This document shows, piece by piece, positions 8,510 to 17,535 of a stretch of 64,000 nt of DNA. Under the pieces are notes generated by a model that worked only from the letters and a program-made list of their open reading frames with translations, was not told the origin of the DNA and did no database searches. How positions within the stretch are numbered: the stretch's first letter is position 1; every line of letters begins with the position of its first letter. This stretch comes from Crystallibacter permensis. GTDB lineage: Bacteria > Actinomycetota > Actinomycetes > Actinomycetales > Micrococcaceae. The stretch is from contig NZ_JAODLR010000006.1 in assembly GCF_025960875.1 (NCBI RefSeq), forward strand, positions 124,001 through 188,000, in the 5' to 3' direction. The position numbers and the translations under genes were made by a program.

Positions 8510-8746
8510 TCAAGGCTGGCTGACGCGTCCCATGGCATCGTTGAAAAGGCCTTCGAGCGCCGGCTTGGCAATGGCGAGGATCCCTGCCACCAGCACGGCC
8601 GACATCAGTGTGATCATGACCCACCCGGGTACATCACCACGCTCGGGGTCCTCGCCGGACACGACCGTCCGGAACCGACCGGCGAGCTGTGCCAGCATCA
8701 TCGACAGCAGTACAGCAGCTTTCAGAGTGAAGGAATACTTGTTCAT
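8510..8746 (-). CDS. Small Flp-pilin-like membrane protein of the tad operon
   Basis: The 78-residue protein occupies the place of the Flp major pilin, between tadC and the tadE-like genes. A GAAGGCGG site precedes ATG 8746. A hydrophobic stretch lies near residues 8-20, then a charged segment GEDPERGD and a helix (about 40-65, WVMITLMSAVLVAGILAIA), ending near GLFNDAMGRV. This resembles the leader-helix design of Flp/DUF4244 proteins. However, the Glu at +5 and the following Tyr of true Flp pilins are absent: the residues after RG are DVPGW. It is either a divergent pilin or a pilin-like accessory subunit. Confidence 0.65.
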   Translation of the reverse strand: MNKYSFTLKAAVLLSMMLAQLAGRFRTVVSGEDPERGDVPGWVMITLMSAVLVAGILAIAKPALEGLFNDAMGRVSQP

Positions 8747-8799
8747 TTTCCGCCTTCTTTACCTATGATCCGTTGTTGGAATTCTCATTGCTTGCACCT

Positions 8800-9741
8800 T
8801 CACCAGCCCAGGTTGATCAGGGCCAGCCCCGGATACACTGCGAACAGGACGGTGAGGGGCAAGACGCCGAACACGAGCGGAACCATCATGGCGATCTCCT
8901 TTTTGCCTGCGGATTCCATGAGACTGCGTTTGGCCATATCCCTGACGTCCTGTGCCTGTGCCCGAAGCACTTCCGCGAGCGGGGTACCCCTTTCAACTGC
9001 CACGGTGATCCCGTCCACGAACCGCACCAAGGCCTGCAGCCGGCTCCGCCGCGAAAAGTCCTGCAGCGCCGCCAGCAGCGGAGTCCCCGACCTAGTATCA
9101 GCCAGGACAGTCGCGAATTCGTCGGCCAGTTCTCCCTGGGCGCTGCGGCAGATACGTTCGAGCGCACCAGTGGTGCTCTCCCCCGCGCTGACGGCGAGCG
9201 CCATCAGTTCTGCCAGGCTGGGAAATTCCGCCAGCATCTTGGTTTCCCGGCGCTGTATCTGCACGGTCAACATGTAGTCGCGCAGCAGGAATCCACCCGC
9301 GGCGAGGCCGATTGTGAGAACGATGCCGGTGACCGGGTCCAGTCCTCCCCCTGCCGCGGACACCAGCGCCAGCAGAATTCCGATAGCAAGTCCGAGGACC
9401 GCCCACAGCAGTTGCTCCGCCCTGAAGTCGACGGCTGTTTGGCGGCGGCCGGCCTGCGCCAGGCGTTTGGATAGCACGGTCGTTCCCAAGTTGAATCTTC
9501 CGAGCCAGGAAACGGCGTCGAGAAGAACCGGCCGGATGATGCGCTCCAAGGGACCGAACGGAGTCACGTTGACCGGTCCTGCAGCCAGCAGCCTGGACTG
9601 GACGTCGACCGATTTCAGCTGAGGGGCGATCCTGTCGACGAACCGCGTCCTGCGCATGGATGGGAGCCGCGCCAAGACCAGCCACAACCCGGCACCCAGC
9701 CCTGTACCCGCGAGGACACCCATGGTCATCAACTGGGTCAT
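8800..9741 (-). CDS. tadC: TadC-like inner-membrane platform protein (T2SSF domain)
   Basis: The 313-residue protein has an N-terminal TM, a pair of TM helices (about 135-185), a T2SSF/GspF domain (about 185-285, containing EFPSLAELMALAVSAGES) and a C-terminal TM (about 288-312). TadB and TadC form the membrane platform that couples the TadA ATPase to pilus assembly. The start overlaps the tadB stop by four bases. Fifty-three bases separate it from the pilin-like gene. Confidence 0.85.
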   Translation of the reverse strand: MTQLMTMGVLAGTGLGAGLWLVLARLPSMRRTRFVDRIAPQLKSVDVQSRLLAAGPVNVTPFGPLERIIRPVLLDAVSWLGRFNLGTTVLSKRLAQAGRRQTAVDFRAEQLLWAVLGLAIGILLALVSAAGGGLDPVTGIVLTIGLAAGGFLLRDYMLTVQIQRRETKMLAEFPSLAELMALAVSAGESTTGALERICRSAQGELADEFATVLADTRSGTPLLAALQDFSRRSRLQALVRFVDGITVAVERGTPLAEVLRAQAQDVRDMAKRSLMESAGKKEIAMMVPLVFGVLPLTVLFAVYPGLALINLGW

Positions 9742-10601
9742 TGCATCACCCGTTCGTCTTCCGGCAAGGCGCCGATGCGGAGCATGAGCCGGTAACAGAC
9801 CTGTGACACGACAAGACCGCCGAGCAGCACCATGGCTCCCGCCGTCGAGTTATAGGCGGCAACAGCTTCGGGCCGCGTAGCCAGCAGCATCAAGATAATC
9901 CACGGTGCGGCGACGGCCAGCCTGGCTGCGCTGACTGTCCACGACTGGCGGGCCTCCAGTTCGCTGCGGGTACGGGCACTATCGCGAAGGAAATCAGCCA
10001 GCGTACCCAGCAGCCTCCCCAGGTCGGAACCGCCGACCTCCCTGGTCATTCTGAGGGCTTCGATAATCCGATCCGCCACGGGATCCGCAAGCCTGTCCTT
10101 CAGCCGCTCCAACGACTGGTCGAAGCGCCCGCCGGCGCGGTAGTCTGCCCCGAAATCAGTAAACGCGGGACGCAGCTCCACCGGCCCCCGGATGCCGAGC
10201 TGAACCAGGGCTTCCGGCAACGAGAGTCCCGCACGAATGGCAGAACGCAGGTGATCGACTACGTCCGGCCAGATTTCGCGCATCGCCGCCACGCGGCGCC
10301 TTGCCCGCCAACGCACCAGCACCAACGGCAGCCATCCGCCAAAGAGCGCGAAACAGCCGGCGATCGGAGGCGATTGCGTGATCACCAGGATCAGCAAGAA
10401 GGTAAAGCCGGCTGTTCCGGCGCAGCTGGCGATAAGGCCGTTGACCGAGACTTTCTCAATACCCGATTGGTTGATGACCTCCTGCAGGCGGGTGAACCGT
10501 GGACTGCGGGGGCGCCTGGGACGGGGTTCCGGCAACTCCCAGCACGACCACCAGATCAGGAATAGACCGAATCCACCTGCAAGACCTGCGGCAGCAGTCA
10601 T
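9738..10601 (-). CDS. tadB: TadB-like inner-membrane platform protein (T2SSF domain)
   Basis: The 287-residue protein has one TM at the N-terminus (about 4-20), paired TM helices (about 60-105), a T2SSF domain (about 115-235, with LRSAIRAGLSLPEALVQLG and REVGGSDLGRLLGTL) and a C-terminal TM pair region. It is the partner of TadC in the pilus platform. The start overlaps the tadA stop by four bases, and its own stop overlaps the tadC start. Confidence 0.85.
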   Translation of the reverse strand: MTAAAGLAGGFGLFLIWWSCWELPEPRPRRPRSPRFTRLQEVINQSGIEKVSVNGLIASCAGTAGFTFLLILVITQSPPIAGCFALFGGWLPLVLVRWRARRRVAAMREIWPDVVDHLRSAIRAGLSLPEALVQLGIRGPVELRPAFTDFGADYRAGGRFDQSLERLKDRLADPVADRIIEALRMTREVGGSDLGRLLGTLADFLRDSARTRSELEARQSWTVSAARLAVAAPWIILMLLATRPEAVAAYNSTAGAMVLLGGLVVSQVCYRLMLRIGALPEDERVMQ

Positions 10602-11824
10602 GACATGCCGCCGAGCAACTGCATGACGTTGTACCCGGCACGGGCAAATTTCTCATCTCCCGGACTGGCCGAACCGCTTGCCAGCAGATCTCCGTTCTGC
10701 CGGCTGAAGAGCGTGGATGTCTCGATAATGCCGTTTTCGACCCGGCGGCCGAGCGAGACTATTTCGGCGACCTGCCGTTGACCGGAGGCACTGCGCGTGC
10801 AGTGGACGACCAGATCAATGCAGGAAGCCACCGTCGGCAGGACGAAGGCACTGGAGATATTCTCGCCAGCCAACAGGGGCAGCGTGCACACCTTTGTAAT
10901 GGCGTCATATGCGCTATTAGCGTGGATAGTACACATCCCTGGCAGGCCGCTGTTCAGGGCAATAAGCATGTCCAGGCTTTCGGCTTCGCGGACTTCGCCG
11001 ACGATCAGGCGGTCCGGCCGCATACGCAAGGCTTCCTTGACCAGGCGCCGCAGGGGGATTTCACCCTCGCCCTCCAGATTCGGTTGGCGGCATTGCAGGC
11101 CCACCACGTCACGTAACGGCAGCTGAAGCTCGAAAATTTCCTCGACCGTCACCACGCGCTCGCGGCTGCCGATGCTTGCCGCAAGGCAATTGAGCATCGT
11201 CGTCTTACCCGCTTGGGTTGCTCCGGAGACCAGGATGTTCAGCCCGCTGGCTACCGCGGCGGAGAGGAACCGCGCTGCCTCGGGCGAGAGCGAGCCCAGT
11301 TCCACCAAATGGTCCAGTTTCGAGGCTCGGGCAATGAACTTACGGATGTTGACTGCCCAGTGCCGTTTGGTGATGTCAGGGATGACCACGTGCAAGCGGG
11401 AACCATCGGGCAAGGACGCGTCAACGAACGGCGACGACAAATCCAACCGCCGGCCGGAGGACTTGAGCATCCGTTCCACCAGGTCCCTTACCTGCTGCTG
11501 GCTTAGCGTGACCGAAGTAAGCTCGGACTCTCCCCCGCGTGCCACGTACACTTCGGCCGGAGAATTGATCCAGATTTCCTCAACCGTGGGATCATCCAGC
11601 AACGGCTGCAGTGCGCCGAACCCCGCGACTGCATCGAAGACATACTTCCTGGCAAAGTCGAGGTGCCCCAGCGGCGGCAGCGTCCCCAACAGGGACCGCT
11701 CGTCATAATCATTGACCGCGGCCTCCACCAGTCGGCGCACTTCCCCGCCCTGGTGGGCCGGGTCGATGCCCCTGCGGCGGATGAGCTCGCGCACCTCATC
11801 TTCGACAATGCGGATAGCGTCCAT
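10598..11824 (-). CDS. tadA: TadA/CpaF-type pilus assembly ATPase
   Basis: The motor of the Tad system is a hexameric secretion ATPase of the VirB11/CpaF class. The 408-residue product from ATG 11824 has an N-terminal domain, Walker A GATQAGKTT (201-209), an Asp box with EEIFELQLP, Walker B in RPDRLIVGEVRE, and the His box GLPGMCTIHANS. AGGGGGA precedes the start by seven bases. The frame stays open much further upstream, but that part is antisense to the divergent ABC gene and is not coding. It is the first gene of the seven-gene tad operon. The missing TadZ and CpaB homologues are at 37574-39507. Confidence 0.93.
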   Translation of the reverse strand: MDAIRIVEDEVRELIRRRGIDPAHQGGEVRRLVEAAVNDYDERSLLGTLPPLGHLDFARKYVFDAVAGFGALQPLLDDPTVEEIWINSPAEVYVARGGESELTSVTLSQQQVRDLVERMLKSSGRRLDLSSPFVDASLPDGSRLHVVIPDITKRHWAVNIRKFIARASKLDHLVELGSLSPEAARFLSAAVASGLNILVSGATQAGKTTMLNCLAASIGSRERVVTVEEIFELQLPLRDVVGLQCRQPNLEGEGEIPLRRLVKEALRMRPDRLIVGEVREAESLDMLIALNSGLPGMCTIHANSAYDAITKVCTLPLLAGENISSAFVLPTVASCIDLVVHCTRSASGQRQVAEIVSLGRRVENGIIETSTLFSRQNGDLLASGSASPGDEKFARAGYNVMQLLGGMS

Positions 11825-11953
11825 CCGTATCCCCCTGGCGCACAGCGCCGTCCTGACGCCGGAACTTTTTGAGACTGGATCCGCCGTCGGTGTACGTATT
11901 CTCTCCCGAGAGTAGGTGAAACGTTTGCAGCAAGCTAGGTCTGTGACGCGGCT

Positions 11954-11962
11954 TGTGGATAA
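11954..11962 (-). promoter_or_regulatory. Perfect DnaA-box-like 9-mer
   Basis: TGTGGATAA here is TTATCCACA on the minus strand, the DnaA box consensus. It lies 22 bp before the ABC transporter start, in the divergent gap with tadA. Identical 9-mers occur at 26152 and 39649. Binding is not shown. Confidence 0.35.
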
Positions 11963-11983
11963 ACAACTAGTCTTAGTGCCAGT

Positions 11984-13807
11984 ATGAATAGCATTCTGAA
12001 GGTCCTCGGGCCGCTGTTGAAAACGCTGCCCGATGGCAGCCGCCGATTCCTGACCGGCTACGCCGTTGCTTCCGCGGCCCTGGCGCTGCTGGATATCGTG
12101 GCCCTGGGGCTGGTGGCCGCACTGCTCCCGGGACTGGTCAGCGGGCAACCGATGGTGTGGCCGGTTCTGGGCGACATCACGGAAAAAGGCCTGGTCCTGC
12201 CGCTGCTGATCTTCATCTGCCTGCTGATTGTCCTCAAGGGCATTCTCGCGGTGCTGCTGCTGCGTTTCGCCACCAAGCGGTTCGCCCGCCACGAAGTCGC
12301 CATCGGGGACCGCCTCTTCGCGGCCTATCTTGCCTCGCCCTGGGAGAAACGGCTGGGCCGCAACTCCGCTGAAATCGTCCGCTCTGTTGATGTGGGCGTG
12401 GGCATCACGGTCTCGGGCGTGCTGATGCCGGCCATGACGCTCTTCGGCGAGCTGGGCACGATGGTGGCTGTCGTCGTCGTACTTTTTATTGCCCAGCCGC
12501 TGATCGCTATTGTCACCATGTTGTATCTGGGACTGGTGGCGCTGCTGCTGGCCAAGGTGATTTCGCCCCGGGCGGTGGCGATCGGACGTCAGAACCGCGA
12601 GTGGTCCAACCGGACGGCCAAAACCCTCTACGAGGCCTTGGGCGCGCTGAAAGAAATCACCCTCGCGGACCGCGGACCGGAGGTGCAGGAGCAGGTCCAC
12701 GGCACCCGGACCAAGTCGGCCATGGCCCGGGCCGGCGCCATCCAGATTTCGCAGATTCCGCGCTATGTGTTGGAGACCGCCTTGGTGGTCGGCTTCGCCC
12801 TGGTCGGCGGTGTTGGCCTGCTTGTCGGCGGTCCCGCCGGAGCCGTGAGCGCCATCGGGCTGTTCGCCATCGCCGGATTCCGGCTGATCCCTTCGCTGAC
12901 CCGGATGCAGGCCGTGCAGTCCTCGGTCAACACCAGCGCATCCTTTGCCCGCCAGGTCATCGAGGACATCCGCGAGGGTGACGAGGAGATGGCGCGCCAG
13001 AGCAAGGAACGGCCGCAGCACGACCTCGCCGATGCACCGGCGGATATTGTGCTCAACGATGTCTCCTTCAGCTATCCGGGTGCCCAGGCTCCTGCGCTGG
13101 ACCGGATCAGCATCCGGATTCCCGCCGGCAGCCATGTGGCCTTTGTGGGGTCATCCGGTGCCGGAAAATCAACCATGGTGGATATTCTGCTCGGGCTGCT
13201 GGAGCCAACCGCGGGCCACATCGAAGTGGGCGGCGAGCGGCTCGAATTCGTGCTGACTTCCTGGCGCAAGCGGATCGGTTATGTCCCCCAGGAAGTGTCC
13301 CTCTTCGACGCCTCCGTTGCCCAGAACGTGGCCCTGGCCTGGGACGAATCCAACGTTGACCGGGAACGGGTCGAAACCGCGCTGCGCCGGGCGCAGTTGC
13401 TGGACACCTTGCTGGCCCGCGACGGCGGCATCGATGCGGTAGTCGGCGAGCGCGGCATGGCCCTTTCCGGTGGCCAGCGGCAGCGGCTGGGCATCGCCAG
13501 GGCGCTCTACGACAACCCGCAGGTACTTGTGATGGATGAGGCCACTTCGGCGCTGGATACCACCACAGAGGCCGCAGTGACCAAGGCGATCAATGAACTC
13601 CACGGCAACGTCACGGTCATCACCGTGGCACATCGCCTCGCCACCATCCGCCACGCCGACATCGTTTTCTTCATGCGCGACGGCGAGGTGGCCGCCTACG
13701 GAACCTTTGACGACGTTGTTGCCCGGGTCCCGGATTTCGCCGAGCAGGCGGCGTTGGCCGGACTCACACCGCAGGAACTGGCGGCCGACGAACGTTTAGA
13801 GACCTAG
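11984..13807 (+). CDS. ABC exporter, PglK-like lipid-linked oligosaccharide flippase
   Basis: This 607-residue half-transporter has six membrane helices (about 20-320) fused to an ABC ATPase (about 345-585). The ATPase has Walker A GSSGAGKST, a Q-loop in YVPQEVSLFD, the signature LSGGQRQRLGIARAL, Walker B VLVMDEATSALD and the switch His in TVAHRL. The DEAT(S)ALD and FDASVAQNVA features fit lipid and glycan exporters such as PglK and MsbA. It stands at one end of the glycosyltransferase cluster, so a role in flipping the lipid-linked glycan across the membrane is likely but inferred. The gene reads toward the convergent glycosyltransferase at 13824. Its stop codon lies inside a 20-bp tandem repeat. 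Confidence 0.85.
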   Translation: MNSILKVLGPLLKTLPDGSRRFLTGYAVASAALALLDIVALGLVAALLPGLVSGQPMVWPVLGDITEKGLVLPLLIFICLLIVLKGILAVLLLRFATKRFARHEVAIGDRLFAAYLASPWEKRLGRNSAEIVRSVDVGVGITVSGVLMPAMTLFGELGTMVAVVVVLFIAQPLIAIVTMLYLGLVALLLAKVISPRAVAIGRQNREWSNRTAKTLYEALGALKEITLADRGPEVQEQVHGTRTKSAMARAGAIQISQIPRYVLETALVVGFALVGGVGLLVGGPAGAVSAIGLFAIAGFRLIPSLTRMQAVQSSVNTSASFARQVIEDIREGDEEMARQSKERPQHDLADAPADIVLNDVSFSYPGAQAPALDRISIRIPAGSHVAFVGSSGAGKSTMVDILLGLLEPTAGHIEVGGERLEFVLTSWRKRIGYVPQEVSLFDASVAQNVALAWDESNVDRERVETALRRAQLLDTLLARDGGIDAVVGERGMALSGGQRQRLGIARALYDNPQVLVMDEATSALDTTTEAAVTKAINELHGNVTVITVAHRLATIRHADIVFFMRDGEVAAYGTFDDVVARVPDFAEQAALAGLTPQELAADERLET

Positions 13808-13826
13808 ACGAACGTTTAGAGACCTA
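13787..13826. repeat. Perfect 20-bp tandem duplication across two convergent stop codons
   Basis: GACGAACGTTTAGAGACCTA occurs at 13787-13806 and again, without a gap, at 13807-13826. The plus-strand stop TAG of the ABC gene is at 13805-13807, on the junction. The minus-strand stop of the next gene is at 13824-13826, the end of copy two. The duplication therefore also supplies a spare stop for each gene. Confidence 0.95.
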
Positions 13827-14867
13827 ACGGTCGGCCATAACTTCGCGGTATACCCCGGCGAGCTGCCGCACCGCTTGGTGGGGTGAGTGGTTCGTGTTGA
13901 TCCAGCCCCGGCCGTCCAACGAGGTGGAGACGGCCGGCGGATCTGCGAGCGCGGTCAGCACGTGGGCGATGAGGCCATCGACGGTATCGGCCTGCAGCAC
14001 GGGTGACGGTCCGGGGTAATAGCCGGCGCCGAGTTGCATCACCACGGGGACGCCGATGGCCACGGCCTGCAGCTCGCTCATGGCCAGGATTCCGGCGCTC
14101 TGGCCGACCACAGCGTGTGCCCCGGCCAGCCAGCGCAGGTAGTCCGGTTTGGCCATTTTCGGTGCCAGCTGTACGCCCAAAGCAGCAGCCCGGCCTGCCT
14201 CGGTGCCCCAGTCCAGTCCCATGACTTCCGTTCCGGGTACGACGGCGGCGAGCAGTGTGCGCGCGAGTTCCAGTTGCGCCTGGCCTCCTTTCGAGCCGTC
14301 CCAGCGGGAGGCGAAAACTACGCGCGGCCGGTCCACCGGGGCCCAATCCGGAATTTCCTCCATGTCCACCGGGTTCGGCAGGTACCGTGCGCCGGGATGC
14401 GCCGTCTGGGCGTGCTCGGCCAGATCAGGAGTGGAGTACAGGACCGCCGCGGCATGGTCCGCGCCCCACTGGATCGCCGGTCTGCGGGCCGCATCGTAAT
14501 ACTGTGTCCTGATGTCGGTGCCGTGGAAGTGCAGCACAAAGGGCTTGTACGGGCGGGACCGCACCACGCCTACACGGGAGCCGGAGTGGACATGGAGCAG
14601 ATCGGCCTTCAGAATCCCCGCCGCCCGCCCAGCCTGCCAGGATACACCGGCCAGCAATCGCCGGGCTTTTCCTGCGGCGCTAGCTGGGGGGGCCGTATCC
14701 GCGGGCGGCGTGCGGTTGAACTGCCGCCAGGGGTGCCCGTCCATCCTGCCGTACTTGACCAAAGTGCGGCCGACATCTGCGGCATCGTAGAGATGCAGGA
14801 CCTTCGGGTCTGCTTCCGGATCCGCTCCGGACCCGGTTGCGCGGGGAGCTGTCCTTGAACCCGTCAC
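13824..14867 (-). CDS. Glycosyltransferase (GT-B fold, group 1)
   Basis: The 347-residue protein starts at GTG 14867, with GGAGG upstream. Its first half has a VLHLYDAADVGRT start, DLLHVHSGSRVGVV and LHFHGTDIR, typical acceptor-side motifs of GT4-like enzymes. The second half has PNPVD, VVFASRWDGSKG and a donor-site segment AILAMSELQAVAIGVPVV, where family members have an E-x7-E pattern. It probably transfers a sugar from a nucleotide donor to the growing glycan at the cytoplasmic membrane face. Donor and linkage cannot be read from the sequence. It follows the 14871 gene by three bases. Confidence 0.8.
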   Translation of the reverse strand: MTGSRTAPRATGSGADPEADPKVLHLYDAADVGRTLVKYGRMDGHPWRQFNRTPPADTAPPASAAGKARRLLAGVSWQAGRAAGILKADLLHVHSGSRVGVVRSRPYKPFVLHFHGTDIRTQYYDAARRPAIQWGADHAAAVLYSTPDLAEHAQTAHPGARYLPNPVDMEEIPDWAPVDRPRVVFASRWDGSKGGQAQLELARTLLAAVVPGTEVMGLDWGTEAGRAAALGVQLAPKMAKPDYLRWLAGAHAVVGQSAGILAMSELQAVAIGVPVVMQLGAGYYPGPSPVLQADTVDGLIAHVLTALADPPAVSTSLDGRGWINTNHSPHQAVRQLAGVYREVMADR

Positions 14868-14870
14868 GTA

Positions 14871-16010
14871 TCAGGCCTCCGCCGGTTCCAGGAGGGCCTC
14901 GATCGCCCTTTCCCAGGCCCTGTTCTGGTGCTCGGAGGACAACTCGTCGGCGGCCTTGTCCGCGTTCGCCTTCCACTGATCGATCTGTTCACGGGTCAGC
15001 GACTGCAGCACCGCCCGCAGACCTTCCGCGGTGAAATCCTCGGTCACCGCGCCGAGGCCGTGCCGTTCGAGCAGCGTCTGCATGGCCGGCGACGGACCGA
15101 TGATGAGGGCCGTCCGGGCTTGGACGGCCTCGAAAAACTTGTTCGGGAGGGCCTGGGCCAGATTGAAGTTGGTCGGCGGAATGACAGAGATGGACACGTC
15201 GTACTCGCTGATGGTCTTGACGAGTTGGGTGTAAGGCACCGGGTCGCGGAACCGGACGTTTGGCCGCGGCTCTGCCTGGCTGCGCAGCTGGTCCACGTAC
15301 TCCGGTTCGTTGGGCATGACGATCAGGTCCAGTTCCAGATCCTCAGGCACTCCGTCCATGGCCGCAATGATGTCTTCGATCCGGCGGTAGCGCTGGCCGG
15401 CCGAACTGTAAATAAGGCGGATCTTCTCCCCGGTAGGACGCGGTTCCAGCTCGGCGTACGGTGCGGCGTTGGTGACCACGCCGACGTCGACGCCGAAGTC
15501 CTTCTGGTACTGCTCGGCGATACCTTCCGAGACCGTGGTCACGGAGCTGACCGCGGGCAGGTAGGTCCGGCACAGCCAACGGACATAGGGGGCCACCAGG
15601 ACGCGCCACGCCGGCTTGTTGAAGTGCTCCTTGGGGGCGAATTCGTGCAGGTCCGCGTGCACACCGCGCACGGGCTCTAGGCTCAGTGCCAGCGGCACGG
15701 TGTTCGCATCGTTGGCCAGGACGGCGTCGAAGTGCTGTCCGCGCAGCATCCGCGAGGCCTCCGCCACCGCTGCGATGTTCCAGTACACCTGGCGGTACCG
15801 CCGCGCGGCCAGCCGTTTCGGATCACGCGGCCAGCTGGGCAGGACACGGTCCAGTTCGAAGTGTCCGGCTACCCCGTCCGGCGCGGGGCCGAACCCGCAG
15901 GTGAGTACCTGGTACTTGTCCCGGAACAGGTTGATCTGCTTCAGCACGCGTGGATCGCTGCGCAGGGGCGAGAAGGACAGGATCAGCAGTCTGCTGGCAG
16001 AGCGGTTCAT
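14871..16010 (-). CDS. Glycosyltransferase (GT-B fold), paralogue of the 19550 gene
   Basis: The 379-residue product begins with a Rossmann strand (RLLILSFSPLRSDPRVLKQ) and has ANDANTVPLAL and LHEFAPKEHFNKPAWR in the acceptor half. The donor half has IRLIYSSAGQRYRR, ALPNKFFEAVQARTALIIG and LGAVTEDF. The gene product at 19550 shares this architecture, including LPNKFF-x2-VQAR and LGAVTEDF, so the two are paralogues. AAAGGA precedes ATG 16010, which overlaps the stop of the upstream GT2 gene. The sugar donor is unknown. Confidence 0.82.
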   Translation of the reverse strand: MNRSASRLLILSFSPLRSDPRVLKQINLFRDKYQVLTCGFGPAPDGVAGHFELDRVLPSWPRDPKRLAARRYRQVYWNIAAVAEASRMLRGQHFDAVLANDANTVPLALSLEPVRGVHADLHEFAPKEHFNKPAWRVLVAPYVRWLCRTYLPAVSSVTTVSEGIAEQYQKDFGVDVGVVTNAAPYAELEPRPTGEKIRLIYSSAGQRYRRIEDIIAAMDGVPEDLELDLIVMPNEPEYVDQLRSQAEPRPNVRFRDPVPYTQLVKTISEYDVSISVIPPTNFNLAQALPNKFFEAVQARTALIIGPSPAMQTLLERHGLGAVTEDFTAEGLRAVLQSLTREQIDQWKANADKAADELSSEHQNRAWERAIEALLEPAEA

Positions 16011-17170
16011 GCAGCATCCTTTCGGCGTTGCGGGCTGGACCCGTGGCGCCGGGCAGCCGGCGGCAGGGCGGAAAGTACAGTGTCGGTGCCGGCGGCCAGC
16101 AGCGAGTTCAGATTGCTCCGCAGGGGTGCCTCAACGCGGAAATTATCCTGCCAGCGCAGCGTCAGGGTGCGCCGGAGCGCATTGGCCGCCTCCCGCCGTC
16201 GTAATGATTCCTGGACGGCTTCGACGTTGCCTGCGTCGCGCAGTTCCAGCAGCAGCCGTTCATCGGGCGCACTGAGCACCTTCGGCGCGGCCGGAGCCAA
16301 TCCGGTCACCAGATCAATGACGCGGCTTAGCTCCCGGCGGTCCGCCGCCGGCCAGCTGAAGTCCGATCCCCGCCGCACTGCGGCGCTGATGACATGGCCT
16401 CGCAGGATTTTGACCGCGACGGCGGCGCGCTTTCGCTCGGGCAGCGCGGCGAACCACGTTCCCGCTACGAGTGACCGCACATCGCGGAACTGCTCTGCCA
16501 AGGGCAGCACGGCCGAAGTCACCCGTTCCGCCGCGTCATTCCCAACCTCGTAGGCCGGCCCCTGCGCCGGGTAGACGATCCGTTCGCCCGAGAACCACAG
16601 CTTCAGTCCGAATTCCAGGTCCTCGCCGGTCCGCAGTCCGGGGGTCAGCGCCAGGCCGTGTTTGGCAAGCAGGTCCCGGCGGAACAGCCCCAGCGGAGCG
16701 GTCCGGTAGGCCAGGCGGTCCCGCACCGGATCCACCAGCATCCCGCGGAGCACGCGTGCCCGCGGGGTCAGGATCCGCCGTCCTCCTCGGAGCCGCAGCG
16801 CTGCCATAACGACGGCGGCGCCGGCACCTTCCGCGGCGGCCAGCCAGGCGTCCACCGCTCCGGCTTCCAACGTGTCGTCGGAGCCCATGATTCCCACGAA
16901 TCGGGCTACTGCGTGTTCGAGCCCATAGTTGAACGGTCCGGCCGGCGAACGGATTCCGTCCGCCAGGGCCAGGACCCGGACCTGCTCGGCGGGCAGCCCG
17001 GCAAGCGCGTCGCGGAGGGGCGCGGGATCGAGATTGTGGCACACAACCGTGGCCAGGACACAGCCAGGGGTTGCCGCGGCCAAGACGGACTCCACCGCGC
17101 GGCGGAGCGGGCGGTCGGCACTGTGGACGGCGATGATCAGTTCGGCCGCCGGCGCCTGCCGGTCAGTCAT
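16007..17170 (-). CDS. Family 2 (GT-A) glycosyltransferase
   Basis: ATG 17170 is chosen because it overlaps the stop of the DUF2304 gene and opens directly into the GT2 fold (AELIIAVHSADRPLRRAVES). That gives 387 residues. FVGIMGSDDTLEAGAVDAW holds the DXD-like motif (SDD, near residue 100), and GLRTGEDLEFGLKLWFSGE holds the ED motif of the catalytic base. The C-terminal 150 residues are helical with no clear domain. It is likely to add a sugar to the cluster's glycan. The frame upstream of 17170 is open but would overlap DUF2304. Confidence 0.83.
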   Translation of the reverse strand: MTDRQAPAAELIIAVHSADRPLRRAVESVLAAATPGCVLATVVCHNLDPAPLRDALAGLPAEQVRVLALADGIRSPAGPFNYGLEHAVARFVGIMGSDDTLEAGAVDAWLAAAEGAGAAVVMAALRLRGGRRILTPRARVLRGMLVDPVRDRLAYRTAPLGLFRRDLLAKHGLALTPGLRTGEDLEFGLKLWFSGERIVYPAQGPAYEVGNDAAERVTSAVLPLAEQFRDVRSLVAGTWFAALPERKRAAVAVKILRGHVISAAVRRGSDFSWPAADRRELSRVIDLVTGLAPAAPKVLSAPDERLLLELRDAGNVEAVQESLRRREAANALRRTLTLRWQDNFRVEAPLRSNLNSLLAAGTDTVLSALPPAARRHGSSPQRRKDAA

Positions 17171-17531
17171 GCCCGCGGCCTTCCCCGGCTGCGGCGTCCG
17201 GACGCGGCGCCTCGTCCAGGGCAATCCGACGGGCCAGCTTGGTGATCCGGGCTTCCAGCTGGCGCGTTCGGTGGTATGAGCTGGCCATGAAGATCAGGAA
17301 ACACACAATCAGCCCGTACAGCACCAGGTCTGTCCCGCGGCCAATGCCGAGGAGATTGGCCACGCGCGTGAGCAAGCCCGGGAAGAACACGGACAAAGCC
17401 GCAACACCGGCGAAAAGCACCAGCAGAATGCGCCGTACGGCCTGATGCCGGGCATTGCCTGCGCCGCGCATCAAGGCCAGTGCGCCGACGATGACGGCCA
17501 GGACCAGGACAATTTGGACAACTATGATCAT
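17163..17531 (-). CDS. DUF2304 small membrane protein
   Basis: The 122-residue protein has three predicted TM helices (about 2-21, 32-50, 63-84), then a basic helix (RTRQLEARITKLARRIALDE) and a disordered acidic tail. This is the DUF2304 layout. The family is commonly found beside dolichyl-phosphate-mannose-synthase-like GT2 genes, as here, where the GT2 at 17536-18201 ends the same tight run. A role as a membrane partner of that transferase is inferred from context only. Confidence 0.8.
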   Translation of the reverse strand: MIIVVQIVLVLAVIVGALALMRGAGNARHQAVRRILLVLFAGVAALSVFFPGLLTRVANLLGIGRGTDLVLYGLIVCFLIFMASSYHRTRQLEARITKLARRIALDEAPRPDAAAGEGRGHD

Positions 17532-17535
17532 GAAT

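Noticed and set aside
11825-13135. Long upstream extension of the tadA frame
   Set aside because: The added 437 codons are antisense to the ABC exporter and show a low-complexity composition; ATG 11824 has a proper ribosome site and starts the family fold.
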